A DNA stretch of 26,902 nt from an uncultured Bacillus sp. GTDB lineage: Bacteria; Bacillota; Bacilli; Bacillales; Cytobacillaceae. The notes beneath the pieces are model-generated. The model saw only the letters and a list, made by a program, of their open reading frames with translations, did no database searches and was not told where the DNA came from. Of the stretch, positions 7,429 through 14,350 are shown piece by piece. The position numbers and the translations under genes are program-made. How positions within the stretch are numbered: position 1 is the first letter of the stretch; each line of letters starts with the position of its first letter. The DNA lies in the NCBI GenBank assembly GCA_937894355.1, contig CALCRD010000071.1:1-26902 (forward strand). The letters are read 5' to 3'.

Positions 7429-7632
7429 ATGACAGTGGGAACTCAAGTAAAACAAACGATAGCAGGTTTAAAAAGTGCACAAGCAAGTTTAGAAACCTTT
7501 GCTTTAGGCACTGAAAACAAAAACGCCAAGCAGATATACCAAGATGCTGCAAAACAAACCCAAACAATTATTGACACAATTGAACCTCGACTGGAACAAA
7601 TTTTACAAGAGGAACCACAATATAAACAATAA
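7429..7632 (+). CDS. DUF1657 family protein
   Basis: The 67-residue soluble, mostly helical protein belongs to DUF1657 by its pattern: QTIAGLKSAQASLETFAL, then K..IYQDAAKQ. The biochemical role is unknown. From memory, DUF1657 genes are frequent in spore-related operons of Bacillaceae, including the mobile spoVA2mob operon linked to spore heat resistance, together with spoVAC/AD/AEb and DUF421 genes. Here only the DUF421 partner is present. GAAGGA precedes the ATG. The next gene's C-terminus is related to this protein (see findings). Two hairpins separate the genes. Confidence 0.75.
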   Translation: MTVGTQVKQTIAGLKSAQASLETFALGTENKNAKQIYQDAAKQTQTIIDTIEPRLEQILQEEPQYKQ

Positions 7633-7688
7633 ACTGATCATTGATAATCAGTTTATTTGATTTGGTTGGCTATTTTAGCCAACCTTTT
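7630..7688 (+). terminator. Two tandem hairpins between DUF1657 and DUF421 genes
   Basis: Hairpin 1 pairs 7630-7638 with 7647-7655 (9 bp) and overlaps the DUF1657 stop codon. Hairpin 2 pairs 7664-7672 with 7676-7684 (9 bp, loop TTT) and is followed by TTTT. Hairpin 2 looks like an intrinsic terminator or attenuator, 13 bases before the DUF421 ribosome site. Confidence 0.6.
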
Positions 7689-7713
7689 CACTATTTCTTG
7701 CGAGGTGAATTTC

Positions 7714-8574
7714 ATGCCCGAATGGCTTCATATTATTTTTCGTTCCTTTTTATTTATTTTTGTTTTAATTCTAATGACCAGACTGTTAGGAAAAAAGCAG
7801 ATTTCTGAAATAACCTTTTTTGAGTACATTTCCGGAATTACAATTGGTAGTATTGCCGGTGAGGTCATCATGGGTTTAGATCGCAACATTTTTCATGGAG
7901 TCATTGCGATTGTTGTATTTGGCGGCATCACCCTAACTGTTGATTTTCTTACATTAAAAAGCAAGAAATTAAGAGATATCATTGAGGGCAAAGGTGTTGC
8001 TCTTATACAGAACGGAAAAATAATGGAGGAAAATCTCAAAAAGGAAAAATACTCACTTGATGAACTTGGCTCATTATTAAGAGGGAAAAATGTTTTTAAT
8101 ACTGCCGAAGTGGAATTTGCAGTACTGGAACCAAATGGTGAACTTAGTGTTTTGTTGAAAAAGGAAAATAGACCAGTTACACCAAAAGACCTTAATATAA
8201 AAGTGGCTAATGAAAAAGAACCACAGACGATCATCATGGACGGGAAAATTATCGATAATGCGCTATCAGACTCAGGGAAAAACCGAGGTTGGCTAATGAT
8301 TGAGTTAGACAAACAAGGTGTTACCTTAGAAAATGTTTTTTATGCGCAAGTTGATGCTTATGGGGATTTATCGATTGATTTATATGATGATCAATTAATT
8401 ATCCCACCTCCTCAGACAAGACCTCTTTTAATGGCGATGATAAAAAAATGTCAAGCAGATATGGAATCATTTGCATTAGAAACGAATTCGGCAACAAGTA
8501 AACAAATGTATCAAAAAAATGCAAAAAAATTCACAGAAATTACAACTCAATTGTCTCCATTTTTAAAGGGATGA
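7714..8574 (+). CDS. DUF421 (YetF-type) membrane protein with C-terminal DUF1657-like domain
   Basis: The 286-residue protein has an N-terminal membrane region of about three segments (residues ~3-80), including the family motif MTRLLGKKQISEIT. This is followed by the soluble DUF421 domain found in YetF, YrbG and YcaP proteins. The last ~45 residues repeat the pattern of the upstream DUF1657 protein: QADMESFALET, then KQMYQ. Family functions are unproven; YetF relatives occur in spore membranes and in spoVA-type operons. The start at 7714 is supported by AGGTGA seven bases upstream; a longer in-frame reading adds sequence across the terminator-like hairpin and is unlikely. Confidence 0.8.
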   Translation: MPEWLHIIFRSFLFIFVLILMTRLLGKKQISEITFFEYISGITIGSIAGEVIMGLDRNIFHGVIAIVVFGGITLTVDFLTLKSKKLRDIIEGKGVALIQNGKIMEENLKKEKYSLDELGSLLRGKNVFNTAEVEFAVLEPNGELSVLLKKENRPVTPKDLNIKVANEKEPQTIIMDGKIIDNALSDSGKNRGWLMIELDKQGVTLENVFYAQVDAYGDLSIDLYDDQLIIPPPQTRPLLMAMIKKCQADMESFALETNSATSKQMYQKNAKKFTEITTQLSPFLKG

Positions 8575-8587
8575 AGAACCGTAAAAG

Positions 8588-8617
8588 AAAAGTCCGGACT
8601 CTTGGACCGGACTTTTT
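8588..8617. terminator. Bidirectional terminator between converging genes
   Basis: Stem 8588-8597 with 8607-8616 (10 bp, 9-base loop) has T-rich sequence on both strands. It serves the DUF421 gene from the left and the secreted-protein gene from the right. Confidence 0.88.
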
Positions 8618-8619
8618 GT

Positions 8620-9309
8620 TTATATGCGAGATACAATCTCATCCTTTTCATTTAATGTTGGAAAAATGCCACCATCGATATCTTTTTTTGGTACATTATT
8701 GATAAATTTAAACGGAAACAAGTCTATTTTATCTTGTTTTATAAAACGGTTGAAAAGATTTTGCGGAAATACGAGAAATTCACTTATTTCACTAAGCTTC
8801 TCAAGCTTCTTTTTTTGTCCTAGCTCAATCACTTCTTCGGGGATATTATTGTATAAATACTCCGACACTCTTAAACCCTCTTCTACTTGCTCTATCATTA
8901 CCCCCTCGTAATGGCTTTCATACCCTACTGGTCCTTCATCAGTACTAGAAAAGTATTCATACACATAAAGCCTATCTTGATATTTAACGATTTTGGTATT
9001 ACCTTCATACTTAAAAAATGGGATATAGTAAATAGCCGCGTCCGAGCCTAAGGTCATAAATTTACCTTCAATTTCAACTAAGTTCTCAGCTAAAAAAACT
9101 TCCCTATATGTTTTAGTGAAAAAAGGGGCTAGTATTTCTTCTATTTCTTCAAGGCTACGTTCTTTTTCGCTTAGTGATACCTGGGCTTGAAAAGCATCCT
9201 TTATGAATTGAAGAACAGAATCACGATCGGTAAGTGTCTGTTTCGCATGGGTCTGACTAGGTGTCCAAATAAGAACAATGGCTAAAATGAATGTTGTTAA
9301 ATATTTCAT
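8620..9309 (-). CDS. Secreted protein, possibly DUF3993
   Basis: The 229-residue protein starts with a signal peptide (MKYLTTFILAIVLIW, then THA-K), predicting cleavage near residue 22 and export outside the membrane. There is no lipobox. The mature part has charged helices and the segments YYIPFFKYEG and VYEYFSSTDEGPVGYE, which I associate tentatively with DUF3993-type Bacillus proteins. No catalytic motif is visible and the function is unknown. GGGGAGG stands 11 bases before the ATG. It is isolated: a terminator lies downstream and repeat DNA upstream. Confidence 0.65.
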   Translation of the reverse strand: MKYLTTFILAIVLIWTPSQTHAKQTLTDRDSVLQFIKDAFQAQVSLSEKERSLEEIEEILAPFFTKTYREVFLAENLVEIEGKFMTLGSDAAIYYIPFFKYEGNTKIVKYQDRLYVYEYFSSTDEGPVGYESHYEGVMIEQVEEGLRVSEYLYNNIPEEVIELGQKKKLEKLSEISEFLVFPQNLFNRFIKQDKIDLFPFKFINNVPKKDIDGGIFPTLNEKDEIVSRI

Positions 9310-9463
9310 ATCTATTTCTGCCTCCCCAATATTACTGTCTATTATTATTGTAGCAACTATTCATCCATTTTTTTGAATCAATCGTTCGTTAAATAATTGC
9401 ATTAAATGACAGTTACCATGCCGATAAATGAAAAAAACAGCGATTTTTGCCCGTTTTGCACTA

Positions 9464-9633
9464 GAAAAGCGCAAGCGCCTTGGTAGTAAAATCGGCTTTT
9501 GGATTTTACATCAGCGGCGTATGAACTTATAGCACATCGACTGAGATAAAGGAAACACGAAGTGCGGTCTTCACTTCGATGTTGACTTATCGTAGGGAGA
9601 GGCGCGGAAGTTCGCTAGGACGCTTGCGCTAGA
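9464..9633. repeat. Interspersed repeat family A, full copy
   Basis: The ends carry the inverted repeat AGCGCAAGCG (9468-9477) and CGCTTGCGCT (9621-9630). The inner core GTAAAATC..GATTTTAC is shared with copies at 161 and 13702. CACTA occurs directly on both sides (9459-9463 and 9634-9638), a possible 5-base target duplication. No gene is visible in 9310-9701; this repeat and an 18-base palindrome at 9649-9666 (AAAAAAGTATACTTTTTT) are its content. Confidence 0.6.
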
Positions 9634-9673
9634 CACTAATCCAGTTTCAAAAAAGTATACTTTTTTAACCAGC

Positions 9674-9701
9674 AAAAAAAGGCCCCAAAAAGAGAGACCT
9701 T
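9674..9701 (-). terminator. Terminator of the small membrane protein gene
   Basis: Stem 9679-9684 with 9696-9701 has one G-U pair. It is followed on the minus strand by seven T and abuts the stop codon. Confidence 0.65.
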
Positions 9702-9941
9702 CTACCAATTACTATTTAGAGCAACAAAAGCAACAATTAACAATACTAGAGCAAAAAAAAGTGCATATGTTAAAAGAATAGGATTTCCAATAAAGGGATG
9801 TTCTTGGACCGATTGTGGTATTTTCGAATCTAACTCACCTTTTATGGCTTTTTGTACCTTAGCTAAACGTAATGTATATACGAGTGAGAAGGCGATAATC
9901 CCCATAGCCACAATCAACAATGTGATTGAATAAGTACCCAT
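9702..9941 (-). CDS. Small two-segment membrane protein
   Basis: The 79-residue protein has two hydrophobic segments (about residues 3-24 and 53-75) joined by a charged loop with LAKVQKAIKGELDSKIPQ. The family was not recognised and the role is unknown. AAAGGAGTGA upstream of the ATG supports translation, and a terminator follows directly. A 186-bp MITE-like element begins 24 bases upstream of the start codon, at the edge of the ribosome site. The native promoter has therefore been displaced, or the element now supplies one. Confidence 0.7.
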   Translation of the reverse strand: MGTYSITLLIVAMGIIAFSLVYTLRLAKVQKAIKGELDSKIPQSVQEHPFIGNPILLTYALFFALVLLIVAFVALNSNW

Positions 9942-9957
9942 GCAAGTGTCACTCCTT

Positions 9958-10159
9958 TACATTTAGGCTCTGTTAATGCTTGACTGTTGATTTCCGTTCC
10001 AGGCACTTCGCTTTCCGCAGGCTCACCCGTGAGCCTCCTTCGGTCGTTCCTTCCTTCGGAGTCTCACTCAGCTCGTGCTCCTGCAGGAGTCTTCGTGCCT
10101 TCCACTCCAATCAACAGGTGGTAATAATCAACAATGTTCTTTAACACAGCCTACATTTA
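9958..10159. mobile_element. MITE-like element copy 1 with target duplication
   Basis: The element spans 9966-10151 (186 bp). Its ends are GGCTCTGTTAA and TTAACACAGCC, inverted repeats with one mismatch. TACATTTA flanks it directly on both sides (9958-9965 and 10152-10159), an 8-base target duplication. Inner inverted repeats CTGTTGATT/AATCAACAG and AGGCAC/GTGCCT let nearly the whole unit fold. It has no coding capacity. The 9942-10263 gap holds this element and a solo end-like sequence. Confidence 0.8.
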
Positions 10160-10191
10160 AAATGCCACATTGCCTGCTATTTATTCATTTA

Positions 10192-10222
10192 AGCTCTTTT
10201 CTCAAACATTGTTGCTTTTTAA
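10192..10222. repeat. Solo end-like repeat (ISL3-type terminus)
   Basis: The 31-base sequence beginning AGCTCTTTTCTCAAACATTG matches 28 of 31 positions at 21495-21525. It also resembles the inward reading of the MITE right end (GGCTGTGTTAAAGAACATTG). It may be a leftover end of an ISL3-type element. Confidence 0.45.
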
Positions 10223-10263
10223 GTTGAGAATAAAGAGATTTGACAGTAAAACAGCCTTCACTA

Positions 10264-11481
10264 TTATAGAAGCCCCTCATGCTGATATAAAAAATGATAA
10301 GAAAAGTCAATAAACAAATAATCATTTGTATTTAAAGGATACGAAAAAGTTCGAACAGTTTCCCCAGTTTCAATATCACTATATAAATCAGACAAAATTC
10401 CTTTTCCCTCATTGCGCATTTTTATTATATTTTCTAAAAAATAGGGACGCCAACTCCAATTTTTATGGAGATATTCATTTTGTAATTGCCATTTTTCATC
10501 TTTAAAAAACAAATTTGGTGTTTTTTGAAAGCCATCTTCATCACATATATACATTCGAAAAGCAATTTGGTTCATATGGTTTGCTAAGGCCTCAAGTAGT
10601 TCAACATAATCTACTATTTTTCGGTATTTTGAAAGGATTTCTTGGATTTTCATCTGAAAGGTTTCGGTAATCGAATACAGAGATTCTAATTTTTTCTTTT
10701 CACTTACTATAAAGGAGTGAAATTCCTCCTTCATCCGCTCTTTCAATATATCCCGATCAGTAAAATGATCACATGGTTCCCCCAAATAAAAACCTTGATA
10801 ATATCGTCCGCCATTTTTCCAGGCAAATTGGAGTTGAAATACCATTTCAATATTTTCAAACAGAAGCGTGGCACCAATTTTCCGAGCTAAAAGTGATAAT
10901 GAATACAGTACATCTTGAAAAGAGGGACTTGTCGCAGTTGATCTTAACGCCTGTAGATCGACTTTAATAATATCAGGAGCCAATTGGCCAATTCTATCTA
11001 AATTGCTACTATCATTTGCAACCTTATCAATAGCGATTTTCAGTCCGTATGTTCGATAATAATTCAGTAAGTGCTCTAGATGCTCAAATTCTTCGCTATT
11101 TTCTTTAAGATTAGAAAGCTCCAATACAATCCGATTTAATGAAAATCCTTCTTTATCATATTGCAAAAGCAATTGTAAAAATAGTTCACCCTGATCCAAC
11201 ATAATGACATCCACATCACAATTTACAAATAGTAAAACATCCTTTTCTAAAAGTAAGGCCATATCCAAAGCTTTTGTTAATACGGTTTGATTTACTTCTT
11301 TCCGATACTCCTCCGGTATTTGATCATCTAAAAAGAAGGGTCCTAAAGATTCAATCCCCTTCTTCCCATTGTATCTCCCCAAAATTTCGTATCCTATAAC
11401 ACGATGCTCGTCTGCACTGAATATCGGTTGAAAAAACGGGAAAACATTCTCTAAATCAGTCAGGATATCCAACGCGTCCAT
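10264..11481 (-). CDS. ykuI: EAL-domain c-di-GMP-binding protein YkuI
   Basis: The 405-residue protein matches B. subtilis YkuI end to end. It has an N-terminal EAL domain (about 1-245) and the C-terminal YkuI_C PAS-like domain (NWSWRPYFLENI, TGETVRTFSYP). The EAL motif reads E32-I-L. The catalytic aspartate pair (DDFG in active enzymes) reads IDKVAN, so the second aspartate is replaced by lysine; YkuI has DN there. LLFENIE and YYQGFYL are retained. B. subtilis YkuI binds c-di-GMP but is regarded as not hydrolysing it, so a receptor role is likely. GGAGG lies 11 bases upstream of the ATG. It diverges from ykuE. In B. subtilis ykuJ follows directly; here it does not. Confidence 0.9.
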   Translation of the reverse strand: MDALDILTDLENVFPFFQPIFSADEHRVIGYEILGRYNGKKGIESLGPFFLDDQIPEEYRKEVNQTVLTKALDMALLLEKDVLLFVNCDVDVIMLDQGELFLQLLLQYDKEGFSLNRIVLELSNLKENSEEFEHLEHLLNYYRTYGLKIAIDKVANDSSNLDRIGQLAPDIIKVDLQALRSTATSPSFQDVLYSLSLLARKIGATLLFENIEMVFQLQFAWKNGGRYYQGFYLGEPCDHFTDRDILKERMKEEFHSFIVSEKKKLESLYSITETFQMKIQEILSKYRKIVDYVELLEALANHMNQIAFRMYICDEDGFQKTPNLFFKDEKWQLQNEYLHKNWSWRPYFLENIIKMRNEGKGILSDLYSDIETGETVRTFSYPLNTNDYLFIDFSYHFLYQHEGLL

Positions 11482-11531
11482 GTCTACTTAAACCTCCAGC
11501 TTAACCAATAATTAATATACTCAATGGCACC

Positions 11532-11560
11532 ATAATACCATCATAAAGTCTAATTGAAAA
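11532..11560 (-). promoter_or_regulatory. Candidate promoter of ykuI
   Basis: On the minus strand TTTTCA (11555-11560) is 17 bases from TATTAT (11532-11537), which is preceded by TGG, an extended -10. Confidence 0.5.
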
Positions 11561-11596
11561 ACAAAAAATTACCAATTTTTCAGATAATTTAGCATA

Positions 11597-11624
11597 TTGA
11601 CCTCTTTTTTTAAGTATATATCAA
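11597..11624 (+). promoter_or_regulatory. Weak candidate promoter of ykuE
   Basis: TTGACC (11597-11602) is 16 bases from TATCAA (11619-11624). The -35 is good and the -10 poor. Confidence 0.35.
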
Positions 11625-11671
11625 AATACAAGAACCGATTGAAATAGACTAGAAAATGATTGGGTGTTTTT

Positions 11672-12574
11672 ATGAAAAAAAAAATTCCACGAAGAGCCTT
11701 CTTAAAAAAAACTCTGAAATTTGGATTGGTAGCACTTGTTTCTGGAACTGGACTTCACTACTACGCTCATCAAATCGAGACAAGGCTATTACAGGTCACC
11801 AATCATACAATTAAACATCCCCTTATTCCATCAGGGTTCGATGGGGTAAAAATCGTCCAATTTAGCGATACACATCTTGGGTTTCAGTATTCAATAAAAC
11901 AATTCACTAAATTACTTGAGACTATTAACAACCTGCAACCAGACATCATTTTATTTACTGGTGATTTAATGGACGAGCCCAATAAATATAGCCATCATAA
12001 TCAGATCTCCCAGGTTTTATCCCAATTAAAAGCTCCACTAGGTAAATTTTGTATTTTTGGAAATCATGATCATGGTGGTTACGGATCAAATATCTACCAC
12101 TCCATCATGGCCCAAGCTAATTTTATTATCCTAAAAAATGAAGTAACACAAGTTAAGCTATTGGATGGTAGCTTTATCAATATTATTGGTATTGATGATG
12201 CTATGCTCGGAAAACCGAGACTAGATATGGCAATCACCGATGTCCCCCAGGATAGCTTTAAAATATTGTTAAGTCATGAACCTGAACTTGCTGCAGAGGC
12301 TTTTACATACGGAGTTCACTTACAATTGAGTGGTCATAGTCATGGCGGACAAATCAAAATCCCCTTTTGGGGTGCACTAGTCACACCACCATTTGCCGAT
12401 AAATACACGGAAGGTTTTTATTATATTACAAATTCATCCCATTCTCTTATCCTTTATGTCAATAGAGGGATTGGGACAACTCGGCTACCTTTTCGATTTT
12501 TAGCCCAACCTGAACTAACTGTTTTTAATTTGGCTGTTGATTTCCGCTCCAATAAAAACGTTAATATCAGATAA
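11672..12574 (+). CDS. ykuE: Tat-exported metallophosphoesterase YkuE
   Basis: The 300-residue protein matches B. subtilis YkuE, a wall-associated metal-dependent phosphoesterase exported by the TatAyCy translocase. The N-terminus KKIPRRAFLKK carries the twin arginines (R7, R8) ahead of a hydrophobic stretch. Metal ligands of the calcineurin-like fold are visible: D66 and H68 in FSDTHLG, D98 in TGDLMD, GNHDHGG around 130-136, SHEPE and SGHSHGGQ. The start at 11672 is chosen because it gives the usual Tat signal; a TTG four codons earlier is also possible and neither has a strong ribosome site. ykuD follows after 77 bases, as in B. subtilis but with the two genes in swapped order relative to transcription. 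Confidence 0.9.
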   Translation: MKKKIPRRAFLKKTLKFGLVALVSGTGLHYYAHQIETRLLQVTNHTIKHPLIPSGFDGVKIVQFSDTHLGFQYSIKQFTKLLETINNLQPDIILFTGDLMDEPNKYSHHNQISQVLSQLKAPLGKFCIFGNHDHGGYGSNIYHSIMAQANFIILKNEVTQVKLLDGSFINIIGIDDAMLGKPRLDMAITDVPQDSFKILLSHEPELAAEAFTYGVHLQLSGHSHGGQIKIPFWGALVTPPFADKYTEGFYYITNSSHSLILYVNRGIGTTRLPFRFLAQPELTVFNLAVDFRSNKNVNIR

Positions 12575-12651
12575 AACCAAGAATACAGGCTCTTTTTACA
12601 GTTAGTGCCATACTATAGCAATAAATTCCAAATGAAAGTGAAATGATATTA

Positions 12652-13149
12652 ATGGTACATTACGTAGTTACTGGAGAAACCTTGGCCATAATTGCCAAGA
12701 ATTATCGGAGATCAATTAGGGACATACTAAAAGCGAACCCGGCCATTCAAAACCCAAATTACATTTTTCCCGGCCAAGGGATTATCATTCCTGATCTTCC
12801 AGACCCAACAACCATTCCTTTTCAGATAAAAGTATCGATAAGCAGTCGCTTACTAACCCTGCTGAAATCCGGTACTACTATAAAAACCTATAAAATAGCG
12901 GTTGGAAAAATGGTCACGAATACACCACCTGGTAGCTATGTAATCGTAAATCGGGAACCTAACCCCGGCGGTCCATATGGGGTTATGTGGTTATCTCTAT
13001 CTAAAGCAGGATATGGAATCCATGGAACTAATAATCCTGCTTCAATTGGAAAGGCAGTCTCGCTTGGATGTATCCGAATGTATAATCATGATGTTTTAGA
13101 AGTTGCTAGAATGGTTCCAAACGGCACCCGAGTAACCATTTCAAATTAA
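12652..13149 (+). CDS. ykuD: L,D-transpeptidase YkuD
   Basis: The 165-residue enzyme has an N-terminal LysM domain (about 2-48, VHYVVTGETLAIIAKNY) and a catalytic YkuD domain (about 55-163) with H124 in YGIHGTNN and nucleophile C140 in SLGCIRM. It forms 3-3 cross-links in peptidoglycan, with the LysM part binding the glycan. B. subtilis YkuD is 164 residues with the same architecture and is linked to spore-coat or late sporulation expression. No signal peptide is visible, as in B. subtilis. The start at 12652 fits family length and lies behind GAAAGTGAA; an ATG three codons earlier is less likely. Confidence 0.9.
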   Translation: MVHYVVTGETLAIIAKNYRRSIRDILKANPAIQNPNYIFPGQGIIIPDLPDPTTIPFQIKVSISSRLLTLLKSGTTIKTYKIAVGKMVTNTPPGSYVIVNREPNPGGPYGVMWLSLSKAGYGIHGTNNPASIGKAVSLGCIRMYNHDVLEVARMVPNGTRVTISN

Positions 13150-13224
13150 TTAGAAATTGAATTCCATCTGAGACCCAAAAAGGGTATAATGTACTATATA
13201 CGTTGATGGAAGGAGCATATTACA

Positions 13225-13698
13225 TTGAAGCAGGAAAAAAGTGACCCTCAAAAGTTAATCCCAACTATTGAAAACCTCTCACAAGCGATCTTCATTGTCA
13301 ATCGACATGCAAAAACAGCACCAAACCCCAAATATTTATATAGGTTAAAACATGAAGCATTGAAAAAAATGCTTTTGGAGGGAAAAGCGAAAAAGGTTGG
13401 GCTCCATTTTTCTGCTAATCCTAAACTAAGTCAACAACAATCAGATGTTTTAGTCGTTTGTGGAGATTATTCATTCCACCTTCCCCCATCAAAGGAAGAT
13501 TTTAGTACCCTTCCGCATTTAGGAAAACTTAGTGATTTAGTAAAAAACCCCAAGACTCGACTGCCATTGACAGTTGCCAAAGCGTTATTGCAAACATATA
13601 CAGGGTTTCGAGAAAACGATGGGCATGGACCAAAGAAACAAAACCCACAACAATACCAAAAACCCCAATTCAAAAAACTCGGTGAGAGTTATTTTTAA
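13225..13698 (+). CDS. ykyB: YkyB family protein
   Basis: The 157-residue basic protein matches B. subtilis YkyB. The conserved blocks are AIFIVNRHAKTAPNPKYLY, QQQSDVLV, the segment FHLPPSKEDF and ALLQTYTG. The function is unknown. The start is TTG with GGAAGGAG nine bases upstream. The nearest promoter-like site is TATAAT at 13185-13190 with a poor -35. The gene keeps its B. subtilis neighbourhood next to ykuD/ykuE. A family A repeat begins three bases after its stop codon and pushes its probable terminator 180 bases away. Confidence 0.88.
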   Translation: MKQEKSDPQKLIPTIENLSQAIFIVNRHAKTAPNPKYLYRLKHEALKKMLLEGKAKKVGLHFSANPKLSQQQSDVLVVCGDYSFHLPPSKEDFSTLPHLGKLSDLVKNPKTRLPLTVAKALLQTYTGFRENDGHGPKKQNPQQYQKPQFKKLGESYF

Positions 13699-13701
13699 AC
13701 A

Positions 13702-13870
13702 GAAAAGCGGAAGCGGCTTGCTAGTAAAATCGGCTTTTGGATTTTACCTCAGCCCCGACAAGCACGAGGCGAGCCGGCCGGAAGGTTGCTTTTTAACCTT
13801 CTGGACGGATTGACTTGTGACTCCGCTGCAGCTAGACACGAAAAGCGGATGCGGCCGCTGCAGCTAGACA
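13702..13870. repeat. Interspersed repeat family A, copy with appended mini-unit
   Basis: Unit 1 starts GAAAAGCGGAAGCGGCTTG, carries the ATCGGCTTTTGGATTTTAC core and ends GCAGCTAGACA (13702-13838). A mini-unit GAAAAGCGGATGCGG..CAGCTAGACA (13840-13870) repeats just the two ends with the inside deleted. The unit is more GC-rich than its surroundings and contains a hairpin GGAAGGTT/AACCTTC. Apparent open frames here are repeat DNA. Confidence 0.6.
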
Positions 13871-13877
13871 AAGTAAG

Positions 13878-13911
13878 CGGAGACCATTCTTATGAATTGG
13901 TCTCCGTTTTT
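13878..13911 (+). terminator. Probable ykyB terminator, displaced by a repeat
   Basis: A 9-bp stem CGGAGACCA/TGGTCTCCG (13878-13886 with 13898-13906) is followed by TTTTTT. It lies 180 bases after ykyB, with family A repeat DNA between. Confidence 0.7.
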
Positions 13912-13967
13912 TACTATACATTTACCTTAATAACGAACTTCAAAACATTGATTATTTCTTTAATATT

Positions 13968-14153
13968 AGCTCTATTAAAGACCATTGTTGATATTTAATA
14001 ACCTGTTGATTGGAGTGGAGGGCACGAAGACTCCTGCGAGAGCACGAGCTGAGTGAGACTCTGGAGGAAGGAACGACCGGAGGAGGCTCACGGGTGAGCC
14101 CGCGGAAAGCGAAGTGCCTGGAACGGAAATCAACAGCCTAGTTTAACAGAGCC
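13968..14153. mobile_element. MITE-like element copy 2 (inverted)
   Basis: This is a 186-bp copy, in the opposite orientation, of the element at 9966-10151; most positions agree. Its ends are AGCTCTATTAA and TTAACAGAGCC. The flanking octamers TTAATATT and ATAATGTA agree only partly, so a target duplication is not clear. It has no coding capacity. The 13699-14350 stretch contains the family A repeat, a terminator and this element, but no gene. Confidence 0.78.
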
Positions 14154-14350
14154 ATAATGTAAAAAAAGTTAAATTTTTATTAAATGTGATATTTAACACT
14201 GTTTATGACTAATTAATGAACAATGTCACCCTGATGTATACTTCTTCCAATAATAGGGATAGAATACAGTTGTAACCAAGTAAAATCAATCTAAGATACT
14301 TCATTAACTGGTATTTTAAATTGATTGAAAATAACAAGGAGAGATTTATT

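Noticed and set aside
13574..13998. Two overlapping plus-strand open frames of 79 and 70 codons
   Set aside because: They run through ykyB in another frame or through family A repeat DNA, and lack ribosome sites.
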